Positions 36,859-44,270 of a stretch of 64,000 nt of DNA are shown piece after piece; positions within the stretch are counted from its first letter, which is position 1, and each line of letters starts with the position of its first letter. This DNA is from Steroidobacteraceae bacterium (GTDB taxonomy: Bacteria > Pseudomonadota > Gammaproteobacteria > Steroidobacterales > Steroidobacteraceae), in the NCBI GenBank assembly GCA_027531255.1, contig JAPZRU010000005.1:124001-188000 (forward strand), given 5' to 3'. The translations under genes were made by a program, and so were the position numbers. The notes beneath the pieces are model-generated. The model was given only the letters and a program-made list of their open reading frames with translations. It had not been told where the DNA came from and searched no databases.

Positions 36859-39191
36859 CGCAGGTGCTCGAGGAGATAGCGGCCGATGAGCGCGTGCGCG
36901 TGCGGCCCGACGTCGGCGTGGCGCAGCAGGCCGTGCTTGTGGCCGGGATAGACCATCGAGTCGAACTGCAGGCCGCGCCGCTGCAGGTCGGCGAACAGTC
37001 GCGTGCTGTGGGTGAACAGCACGTTGTCGTCGGCCATGCCGTGGATCACGAGCAGCCGGCCCGAAAGGCCGCCGGCGTGGGCCATGACGCTGCTGGACTC
37101 GTAGCCCTGCGGGTTGTCCTGCGGCGTCCCCATGTAGCGCTCGGTGTAGTGGGTGTCGTAGAGCTCCCAGTGGGTGACGGGTGCACCCGACACGCCGACC
37201 GCGAACTCGTCCGGCGCACGCACCATCATGTTCAGCGCCATGTAGCCGCCGTAGCTCCAGCCGTACACGCCGACGCGCGCGCCGTCCACGTACGGCCGCC
37301 GCTTCAGCCAGCGCAGCGCCGCGACCTGGTCGGCCGTCTCGATCTCGCCCATGCGCCGGTAGAGCGCGGCATCCGCCTTCACGCCCTGCCGGCCGGCGCC
37401 GCGGTTGTCGACCGCGAACACCAGCACGCCCCGGCGCACGAGCCAGTTGCGGAACTGGAACACGACCGACGGCGCCCACTGGTTCTGCACGTAGCCCGCG
37501 TGCGGACCGCCATAGACGTGCACGACGACCGGGTACTTGCGCGACGGTTCGAAGTCGCGCGGCTTCATCAGCACGTACGGCAGCGGCGTGCCATCGGCGC
37601 CCGGCACGGTGCCGAACTCGAACTGCGGATGCCCGGCCAGGTACGGCGCGTACGGATGCTGCGCGTCGAGCCGGTTCTCGACCAGCCACGCGAGCCGCTC
37701 GCCGCTCGCGTCGTAGAGCCCGAGTGCTGGCGGCCGGTCGACGCTGGAGTAGGTCGCGAGGTACCGGCGCGCGTCGGCCGACATCCGCACGTTGTCGTGC
37801 CAGCCCGCCTCGCGCGTCAGGCGCGTGGGCTCCGTCGGGGCGGTCGCGTCCAGCGGCACCGAGTAGAGATGACGCTCCGCGTAGCCGTCGCGCGTGCCCG
37901 TGAAGTAGACGAGGCGGCGTCGCTCGTCGACGCCGACCACCGCGCGCGACGCGCCGATCACGAGCCAGTCGCCGGCCGTGAGCTGCGCGAGCAGCCTGCC
38001 GTCCGCGTCGTAGCGGTAGAGGTGCGGGAAGCCCGAGCGCTGCGAGGTCCACAGGAAGCCGCCGTCGCGCAGGAAGCGCAGGTCGTTGTGCAGCTCGACC
38101 CAGTGCTCCGCGGTCTCGGCGAACAGCAGCCGGCCATCGCCGGTGCGCGCGTCGAACTTCAGCAGGTCGAGACGCTTCTGGTCGCGCGTCTGCCGCTGCA
38201 CGAGCAGGTGCCGCCCGTCCGGGTACCAGTCCACGCGCGCGAGGTAGTAGTCGGTGGTCGGCGCGCCGGTGACCGCGGTGCCCGCGAGATCCAGCTGGCG
38301 GCGCTCGCCGCTCTCGAGGTCGAGCACGTACAGTTCGACGAGCGCGTTCGCGGCGCCGGCCTCGGGATAGCGCTGGCGGATCACCTCCACGTCGTCCGCG
38401 AAGATCTCGAAGCGCTCGAGCTCCGCGACCGGCGCTTCGTCCACGCGCGCGTAGGCGACACGCGCCTCGTCCGGCGACCACCAGTAGCCGGTGTCGCGGT
38501 CCATCTCCTCCTGCGCGATGAACTCCGCCACGCCGTTCGAGACGGTGCCGCCGCCGTCGGTCGTCAGGCGGCGCTCGAGGTTCGACCGGAGATCGAAGGC
38601 GTAGAGGTCCTGCTCGCGCACGTAGGAGATGTAGCGGGCGCGTGGCGAGAACCTCGGATCGGTCTCGGCGGCCGCGGTTTCGGTGAGGCGACGCGTCGCG
38701 CGCTTCGCGTCGGCACCGAGCGCGTAGTGGTAGAGGTCGCCGTTCAGCGGGAACAGCAGCGCCTGGCCGTCCGGCGCGAACCCGTAGTCCACGATGCCGC
38801 GCAGCGCCGAGGTGCGCTGCCGCTCGCGGCGCGCCTCTTCCTCGGCCGACAGCCGGCCTTCCTGCGGCACCACGTCGCGCGAGTCCACGAGCCGGCGCGT
38901 GCGCTTCGTCGCCACGTCATATTCCCAGACGTCGTAGCGATCCTTGTCGTCCGCGGCGCCCTGCAGGAACGTGACACGCGAGCCATCCGGCGCGAACTTC
39001 GGCAGCCGGAGCGTCGGACCGCCGAGGTCCGGCGCCGCGTACAGGCGCGCGATCGTGAGGTCGGTGGATTGCGGGTCGGGCATGGCGGCGGCAGGAGCCG
39101 CGACGGCGGCTGGAATCGGACCGAGGAAGAACAGCGCCGCGAAGGACGCAACGAGGCCTGCTGGCGTTCCGCCAGCTCGGGTGACGCGCAT
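36855..39191 (-). CDS. Dipeptidyl peptidase IV (serine peptidase S9B)
   Basis: Removes X-Pro or X-Ala dipeptides from peptide N-termini, probably in the periplasm. The 778-residue protein has a signal peptide (MRVTRAGGTPAGLVASFAAL...AVAAPAAA), an eight-bladed propeller with a double Glu motif (AEFIAQEEMDRDTGYWWS), and a catalytic domain with nucleophile GWSYGGYMAL, acid MADDNVLF and His in GHKHGLL. The start ATG at 39189-39191 fits the signal peptide; the longer upstream frame does not. Divergent from the prolyl oligopeptidase, with 76 bp between them. Both are typical of Xanthomonadales-type peptide users. Confidence 0.95.
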   Translation of the reverse strand: MRVTRAGGTPAGLVASFAALFFLGPIPAAVAAPAAAMPDPQSTDLTIARLYAAPDLGGPTLRLPKFAPDGSRVTFLQGAADDKDRYDVWEYDVATKRTRRLVDSRDVVPQEGRLSAEEEARRERQRTSALRGIVDYGFAPDGQALLFPLNGDLYHYALGADAKRATRRLTETAAAETDPRFSPRARYISYVREQDLYAFDLRSNLERRLTTDGGGTVSNGVAEFIAQEEMDRDTGYWWSPDEARVAYARVDEAPVAELERFEIFADDVEVIRQRYPEAGAANALVELYVLDLESGERRQLDLAGTAVTGAPTTDYYLARVDWYPDGRHLLVQRQTRDQKRLDLLKFDARTGDGRLLFAETAEHWVELHNDLRFLRDGGFLWTSQRSGFPHLYRYDADGRLLAQLTAGDWLVIGASRAVVGVDERRRLVYFTGTRDGYAERHLYSVPLDATAPTEPTRLTREAGWHDNVRMSADARRYLATYSSVDRPPALGLYDASGERLAWLVENRLDAQHPYAPYLAGHPQFEFGTVPGADGTPLPYVLMKPRDFEPSRKYPVVVHVYGGPHAGYVQNQWAPSVVFQFRNWLVRRGVLVFAVDNRGAGRQGVKADAALYRRMGEIETADQVAALRWLKRRPYVDGARVGVYGWSYGGYMALNMMVRAPDEFAVGVSGAPVTHWELYDTHYTERYMGTPQDNPQGYESSSVMAHAGGLSGRLLVIHGMADDNVLFTHSTRLFADLQRRGLQFDSMVYPGHKHGLLRHADVGPHAHALIGRYLLEHLR

Positions 39192-39233
39192 GGATCGGCT
39201 CCGTGGAACCGCGGGGGCCCGGGGCAGGTCTGC

Positions 39234-39239
39234 TAGACT
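39234..39239 (+). promoter_or_regulatory. Extended -10 of the prolyl oligopeptidase gene
   Basis: TGCTAGACT: an extended -10 (TGC) with the hexamer TAGACT, 28 bp before the start at 39268, in the short divergent gap with DPP IV. No good -35 is seen. Confidence 0.4.
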
Positions 39240-39267
39240 GCCGGTGATCCAGCGGAGTCTATTCGGC

Positions 39268-41556
39268 ATGCGTACCCCGGTCCACCCGAGCGTCGCGCTC
39301 GTCGCCGTCGCCCTGGTTTCGGGCTGCGCGTCGAGCGGCGGCGCCGGCTTCGCATCGGGGCCGGCGGCAGCTGCTCCGCAGGCCGCGCCGTCCGCAGCAG
39401 CGACCGCCGTGAAGTCCGCCGTCACGCCCGGGGCGTCCCGCACTCCCTACCCCGCCACGCCGCGCGACACGCAGGTGGACGTGTATCACGGCACGCGCGT
39501 CGAGGATCCCTACCGCTGGCTCGAGCGCACGGACACCGACGCGGTCCGCGACTGGGTGCGTGCGCAGAACGCCCACTCGCAGCCGCGGCTCGAGGCGCTG
39601 CCGGGGCGCGAGGGAGTGAAGCAGCGGCTCGCGCAGCTCTGGGACTACGAGCGCTGGGGCGCGGTGCTGCGCGGCGGCGACGACTTCGTGGTGCCGGTGA
39701 AGCGCGGCGGGCGTTATTTCTGGCTGCACAACTCGGGCCGGCAGGACCAGAGCGTGCTGCAGGTCGCGGACGCTCTCGACGCGACGCCGCGCGTCCTGCT
39801 CGACCCGAACCAGTTCGCCGACGACCGCACGGTCGCGCTCGCGGACTTCCACGTCTCGCCCGACGGCACGCACGTGGCGTATGCGACCTCCGACGGCGGT
39901 TCGGACTGGAAGACCTGGCGCATCGTGCGCGTCGACACCGACGAGGACCTGCCCGAGACGCTGGAGCTGACGAAGTTCACCGAGGTCGCGTGGGCACCGG
40001 ACGGCCGGGGCTTCTACTACTCGCGCTATCCCGCGAAGACGACCGTCGACGAAGACGAGGAGCGCGACGGCACCGGCGACGACGGCCGCCAGGTCTCCGT
40101 GTGGTACCACGTGCTCGGCACGCCGCAGGCCTCGGACCGCTTCGTCCATGCGATCGCCGATCATCCGACCCGCAACCCGTATGCGGAGGAGGTGACCGAG
40201 GACGGCCGCTTGCTGGTGCTCAGGATCGACGACGGGTTCGCGACGAACGGCCTCTACTACCTCGACCTGTCGCGCCCGGACGCCGAGGCGGTGCGACTGC
40301 TCGATGCCTGGGACGCGCGCTACGAATACCTCGGCGCACGCGGCCGCACGTTCTACGTGCACACCACGCAGGCCGCGCCGCGCGGCCGCATCGTCGCGAT
40401 CGACCTCGATGCGCCGCAACCGTCGCGCTGGCGCACGCTCGTGCCCGAATCCCGCGACGCGATCGAGCGCGCGGAACTGATCGGTGGCCACTTCGTCCTC
40501 AGCTACCTGCGCGACGCGCGTTCCGCGGTGCGCGTGCACCGGCTCGACGGGTCCCTGCGCGGCGAAGTGCAGCTGCCCGGTCTCGGCCAGGTGGCCGCGT
40601 TCCGCGGGCGCCCCGGCGAATCCGAGGCCTTCTTCGCGTACACCGACTTCCTGACGCCCTGGACGATCCATCGCTACGACGTCGCCGCCGACCGCGTGGA
40701 CGCCTTCCGCCGGCCGGGCGTCGCGTTCGACGCGTCCCGCTACGTCACAGAGCAGGTGTTCTACCGCTCGAAGGACGGCACCCGCGTGCCGATGTTCGTC
40801 ACGCAGCGGCGCGACCTCGTCCGCGACGGCAGCCAGCCGACGCTCCTGTACGGCTACGGGGGCTTCGACGTGGCGATGAAGCCGACCTTCTCGGTGCCGG
40901 TCGCGGCGTGGCTGGAGATGGGCAGCGTGTACGCGGTCGCGAACCTCCGCGGTGGTGGCGAGTACGGCCAGGAGTGGCATCTCGCCGGCATCAAGACGCG
41001 CAGGCAGAACGTGTTCGACGACTTCCACGCGGCGGCGGAGTGGCTGGTCGAGAACCGCTACACGTCGCGCACCCGTCTCGGCATCGCCGGCCGCAGCAAC
41101 GGCGGCCTGCTGGTCGCCGCGGCGCTGCTGCAGCGGCCGGACCTCTACGGCGCCGCGCTCCCCGCGGTCGGCGTGCTCGACATGCTCCGCTACCACACCG
41201 CGAGCGCGAACGCGCGCCAGTGGTCGAGCGACTACGGGCTCGCGGAGGACCCGCAGGAGTTCACGGCGCTGCGTGCCTACTCGCCGGTCCACAACGTGCG
41301 TGCCGGCCGGTGCTACCCGCCGACGCTGATCACCACCGCCGAGCGCGACGACCGCGTCGTGCCCTGGCACAGCTACAAGTTCGCGGCGGCGCTGCAGGCG
41401 GCGCAGCCCGTGAACTGCCTCAACCCCGCGTGGCTGCGCGTCGAGACGCGCGCGGGCCACGGCGCGGGCAAGCCCACCTGGATGCAGATCGAGGACTACG
41501 CGGACCAGTGGGCCTTCCTGGCCGCGCACCTCGGAATGGATGCGAACCGGCCATGA
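39268..41556 (+). CDS. Prolyl oligopeptidase lipoprotein (S9A)
   Basis: Cleaves after proline in short peptides. The 762-residue protein begins with a lipoprotein signal peptide MRTPVHPSVALVAVALVSGC, so it is probably anchored to the periplasmic face of a membrane. An Ala/Gly/Ser-rich linker follows, then the N-terminal motif RVEDPYRWLE, a seven-bladed propeller (about 110-450) and the catalytic domain with PTLLYGYGGF, nucleophile GRSNGGLLV, acid ERDDRVVP and His in RAGHGAGK. The stop overlaps the start of the regulator at 41553 (ATGA). Divergent from DPP IV. The pair would supply di- and oligopeptides for uptake. Confidence 0.95.
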   Translation: MRTPVHPSVALVAVALVSGCASSGGAGFASGPAAAAPQAAPSAAATAVKSAVTPGASRTPYPATPRDTQVDVYHGTRVEDPYRWLERTDTDAVRDWVRAQNAHSQPRLEALPGREGVKQRLAQLWDYERWGAVLRGGDDFVVPVKRGGRYFWLHNSGRQDQSVLQVADALDATPRVLLDPNQFADDRTVALADFHVSPDGTHVAYATSDGGSDWKTWRIVRVDTDEDLPETLELTKFTEVAWAPDGRGFYYSRYPAKTTVDEDEERDGTGDDGRQVSVWYHVLGTPQASDRFVHAIADHPTRNPYAEEVTEDGRLLVLRIDDGFATNGLYYLDLSRPDAEAVRLLDAWDARYEYLGARGRTFYVHTTQAAPRGRIVAIDLDAPQPSRWRTLVPESRDAIERAELIGGHFVLSYLRDARSAVRVHRLDGSLRGEVQLPGLGQVAAFRGRPGESEAFFAYTDFLTPWTIHRYDVAADRVDAFRRPGVAFDASRYVTEQVFYRSKDGTRVPMFVTQRRDLVRDGSQPTLLYGYGGFDVAMKPTFSVPVAAWLEMGSVYAVANLRGGGEYGQEWHLAGIKTRRQNVFDDFHAAAEWLVENRYTSRTRLGIAGRSNGGLLVAAALLQRPDLYGAALPAVGVLDMLRYHTASANARQWSSDYGLAEDPQEFTALRAYSPVHNVRAGRCYPPTLITTAERDDRVVPWHSYKFAAALQAAQPVNCLNPAWLRVETRAGHGAGKPTWMQIEDYADQWAFLAAHLGMDANRP

Positions 41557-43796
41557 AGCGGCGGAGCTATCTCGAACTCGGCAAGCGCAACGTCTTCGGC
41601 AAGCCCCAGAAGAAGCCGATCGGACCGGTGGCACCGCCGCCGGATCCGCAGCAGGTGCCCGACTTCGATCTCGGCACCTGGCGCGTACGGCCGGCGCTCG
41701 CGCGGATGACGCGCGCGGACCGCCTCGTCGCCCTCGAGGAACTCGAACTGCGCACGCTGCTGTGCCTCGTCGAGGCGCCCCCGGAGGGCGTGAATCGCGA
41801 GGAACTGGCGCTCCGCGTGTTCGGCAAGGGCGAGAGCATCGACGAGCGCCTGAAGCGCATCCTGAGCTTCCTGCGCCGCGTGTTCTCGGAAGACGGCGCG
41901 GTGCGCATCGAGAACGCGCCCGGAGACGCGTATCGTCTCGTGGTCGGCGAGCCCGTGCGCTCCCGCCCGCCGGGCGCGTCCGGCGTGGCCGACGCGGAGG
42001 GTCTGTCGTCGACACCGCTGGATCGCGGGCTCGCCCCGGGTTCGCTCAAGCGCCGGCGCAAGGCCAGTTCGATCCTGATCGCGGGCGTGGTGGTCGCCGC
42101 GATCGGCACCGGCTTCTGGCTGCTGCTCGACGACGGTGGCAAGGTGCTCTACGGCCGCGTGACCGGCACCGCGTCGCTCGCGAACGCGCCGGGCCCCGAG
42201 CTCAGCCCGAGCTTCTCGCCCGACGCGCGCCAGGCGGTCTACAGCTGGCAGCGCGAGGGCACACGCGACGCGAAGCTGTACGTGCGTGGCGTCGGCGCCG
42301 CCGGTGGCGCGCCGCGCGCGCTGACCTCGGGCCCGGGCGAGGACATCAATCCCGCGTGGTCGCCGGCGGGCGGGCTGATCGCGTTCCAGCGCGTGGACGG
42401 CCCCCAGTGCGAGGTGTTCGTGATCGTACCGGACGGCACGGGCGAGCGGCGGATCGGCGAATGCAGCGCCGACGCCCTCGGGCCGCTGGCGTGGCGCCCC
42501 GACGGCAGCGCGGTGATCTACGCGTTCAGGACCGCGCCGGTGCTGCCGACCCAGCTCGTCGCGGTGACCCTCGCGGACCTCAAGATGACCGGCGTGACGA
42601 ACCCGGTGATCGGCATGCCCGGTGACTCGCAGCCGGAACTCGCGAGCACCGGACGTCGCCTCGCGTTCCAGCGCTCGCGCTCCGTCGGCGTAGCGGACCT
42701 GTCGATGATCGAGCTGTCGATCGGCGAGGTCGAGCGCGTCACGCGCGACGGCCTCGAGCTCTACGGCAGCACGTGGGAGCCCGGCGGCCGTTCGATCCTG
42801 TTCGCGAGCCCGCGCGGCGGGCGCGGCGAGATCTGGCGCACGCGCTTCGACGGCACGTTCGAGCTCGTCGTCGGCTCGCGCCGCGGCGACCTGCGCGCAC
42901 CGACGCTGTCGGGCGACGGCACGCGGCTCGCCTACGAACGCTGGAACGTGCAGACGCGCCTGCTCGCCGTGCCGCTGACCGCCGATCTCGAGCAGCCCCC
43001 GAGCCCGTGGCTCACACCCACCGCCTTCGACCGCGAGCCGCAGCTCTCGCCCGATCGCTCGCGCGTCGCGTTCGTCTCGGATCGCGACGGCCGGGACCAG
43101 CTGTGGATGGTCGAGTCCGCGCCCGACGCGGCCCCGCGCGTGCTGACGCGCTTCGACGTGGACGGCCTGCAGGCGCCGCGCTGGTCCCCCGACGGCCGGC
43201 GCCTCGTGGTCGCCGCCGCGCAGGGCGGTCGCTGGTCGCTGTGGCTCGTGGACGCGGCCGACGGCAGCGCGTCCCGGATCGACACCGGCGCGGCCAGCCA
43301 GGCCTTCGCGCCCAGCTTCTCGCGGGACGGGCGCTGGCTCTACTACGCCGCGGATTCGAGCGGGCGCTGGGAGATCTGGCGTCGCGAGTGGCCGGACGGG
43401 AGCGCCGCGCAGCAGCTCACGCAGGCGGGCGGGCTCGCGGCGCTCGAGTCGCGGGACGGCGAGTTCCTGTACTTCGTGCGGCCCGACCGCAACGGCCTGT
43501 GGCGGCGCTCGCGCGAGCCCGGCGGCGACGACCTGCTCGTCACCGGCGAACTCGCGGCGGCGGACTGGAACAACTGGTTCGTCACCGAGGACGGCGTCTA
43601 CTTCGTCGCGCGTCCCGACCGCGAGAACGCGCAGCTCGCGAAGTGGTCGCTGACCGAGGAAGCCGTGCAGCGGATCCGGCCGCTGCCGGGGCTGCTGCCG
43701 CGGTCGGGCCTCACGCTGAGCCCCGACGGGCGCGCGGTGCTGGCCACGCAGGTCGCGAAGACCGAGGTCGATCTGGAGGTCGCGACGCTCGAGTAA
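41553..43796 (+). CDS. Membrane-anchored winged-helix regulator with TolB-like propeller
   Basis: 747 residues in three parts. Residues 30-130 resemble the OmpR/CadC-type winged helix (FDLGTWRVRPALARMTRADR, LEELELRTLLCLVEAPPEG, ERLKRILSFLRRVF). A basic stretch RRRK precedes a single membrane helix (SSILIAGVVVAAIGTGFWLL, about 171-190). The rest, outside the membrane, is a series of TolB/PD40-like propeller repeats (SPSFSPDARQAVYSW, NPAWSPAGGLIAF, APRWSPDGRRLVV). Such ToxR/CadC-like proteins sense periplasmic signals and bind DNA directly. No peptidase residues are seen. The 4-bp overlap with the oligopeptidase suggests it controls that gene or senses its products; this is inference. Confidence 0.85.
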   Translation: MKRRSYLELGKRNVFGKPQKKPIGPVAPPPDPQQVPDFDLGTWRVRPALARMTRADRLVALEELELRTLLCLVEAPPEGVNREELALRVFGKGESIDERLKRILSFLRRVFSEDGAVRIENAPGDAYRLVVGEPVRSRPPGASGVADAEGLSSTPLDRGLAPGSLKRRRKASSILIAGVVVAAIGTGFWLLLDDGGKVLYGRVTGTASLANAPGPELSPSFSPDARQAVYSWQREGTRDAKLYVRGVGAAGGAPRALTSGPGEDINPAWSPAGGLIAFQRVDGPQCEVFVIVPDGTGERRIGECSADALGPLAWRPDGSAVIYAFRTAPVLPTQLVAVTLADLKMTGVTNPVIGMPGDSQPELASTGRRLAFQRSRSVGVADLSMIELSIGEVERVTRDGLELYGSTWEPGGRSILFASPRGGRGEIWRTRFDGTFELVVGSRRGDLRAPTLSGDGTRLAYERWNVQTRLLAVPLTADLEQPPSPWLTPTAFDREPQLSPDRSRVAFVSDRDGRDQLWMVESAPDAAPRVLTRFDVDGLQAPRWSPDGRRLVVAAAQGGRWSLWLVDAADGSASRIDTGAASQAFAPSFSRDGRWLYYAADSSGRWEIWRREWPDGSAAQQLTQAGGLAALESRDGEFLYFVRPDRNGLWRRSREPGGDDLLVTGELAAADWNNWFVTEDGVYFVARPDRENAQLAKWSLTEEAVQRIRPLPGLLPRSGLTLSPDGRAVLATQVAKTEVDLEVATLE

Positions 43797-43797
43797 C

Positions 43798-43842
43798 GGG
43801 GACGGTGCCCATCTCCGGAAAAGGGTCAGCCCCCTTTTCCGG
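43798..43842. repeat. GGGGAC and AAAAGGG palindromes after the regulator gene
   Basis: GGGGACGGTGCCCA (43798-43811) is followed by an exact 11-bp inverted repeat, CCGGAAAAGGG (43815-43825) and CCCTTTTCCGG (43832-43842) with a 6-nt loop. It begins two bases after the regulator stop codon and could act as its terminator. Confidence 0.65.
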
Positions 43843-43894
43843 GCGCCTTTCCGCCGTCGGACTTCTTTACGACTCGGATTCCGTCAAATCGCGC

Positions 43895-43940
43895 GATGCG
43901 ACGTAATCCGCCGCAACGCGCGCCCGGATGCGACGTAATC
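43895..43940. promoter_or_regulatory. Tandem 14-bp direct repeat, candidate activator sites
   Basis: GATGCGACGTAATC occurs exactly twice (43895-43908 and 43927-43940), starts 32 bp apart, about three helical turns. It ends 72 bp upstream of a consensus sigma-54 promoter, a typical enhancer position. The 7-bp core GACGTAA also occurs at 27541-27547 in the pilA upstream array. Confidence 0.6.
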
Positions 43941-44011
43941 AGGAAACGTGTGCGAACTGCGTCGCGGTTTCGCGGCGCCCGGGCGCCGCGGGGCGCCACC
44001 GACCGTGCGAG

Positions 44012-44027
44012 TGGCACGTGCGTTGCT
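44012..44027 (+). promoter_or_regulatory. Consensus sigma-54 promoter of the 57-residue gene
   Basis: TGGCACGTGCGTTGCT matches TGGCACG-N4-TTGC(A/T) exactly. It lies 48 bp before a start codon with a strong Shine-Dalgarno sequence and downstream of a tandem 14-bp repeat. Confidence 0.8.
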
Positions 44028-44074
44028 CCTTTTCCCTCCGCGGCGCGACCGGCGCCGAGTTCCGGAGGAATGCG

Positions 44075-44248
44075 ATGAGCGCCAAGGCTGTCGAACGTTA
44101 CCGACTGCGACTGTCCGACGTACCGGCGACCCGCGCCGCCGCGCGCGTCGATCGCCACGCCGCGATCACGCGCGAGCTCGGCACCTTCGCCAAGTATCAG
44201 GACTGGGCCGAGAAGCTGAAGGACAACTGGAAGGCCCCGGCGAAATGA
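44075..44248 (+). CDS. Small 57-residue protein of unknown function, sigma-54-controlled
   Basis: I do not recognise a family. The product starts MSAKAVERYRLRLSDVPATR and ends KLKDNWKAPAK; it has no Cys, no signal peptide and no membrane segment, and looks helical and slightly basic (alternating Arg/Lys and Asp/Glu). The Shine-Dalgarno GGAGGA (44064-44069) lies five bases before the ATG at 44075. Coding status is supported by the exact sigma-54 promoter 48 bp upstream, the Shine-Dalgarno, and termination just before a palindromic repeat shared with the convergent aldehyde dehydrogenase gene. A function in stress, nitrogen or surface physiology would be guesswork. Confidence 0.65.
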   Translation: MSAKAVERYRLRLSDVPATRAAARVDRHAAITRELGTFAKYQDWAEKLKDNWKAPAK

Positions 44249-44251
44249 CGA

Positions 44252-44268
44252 AAGGGGTCGGTCCCCTT
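44252..44268. repeat. AAGGGGTCGGTCCCCTT palindrome between convergent genes
   Basis: A 17-nt palindrome with 6-bp arms (AAGGGG/CCCCTT) lies between the stop of the 57-residue gene (44248) and the stop of the aldehyde dehydrogenase (44271), where it can form the same hairpin in both messages. Its core equals that at 20209. Confidence 0.65.
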
Positions 44269-44270
44269 CT

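Noticed and set aside
43928-44074. Upstream extension of the 57-residue gene
   Set aside because: It would start inside the repeat and upstream of the sigma-54 promoter; the GGAGGA ribosome site favours ATG 44075.
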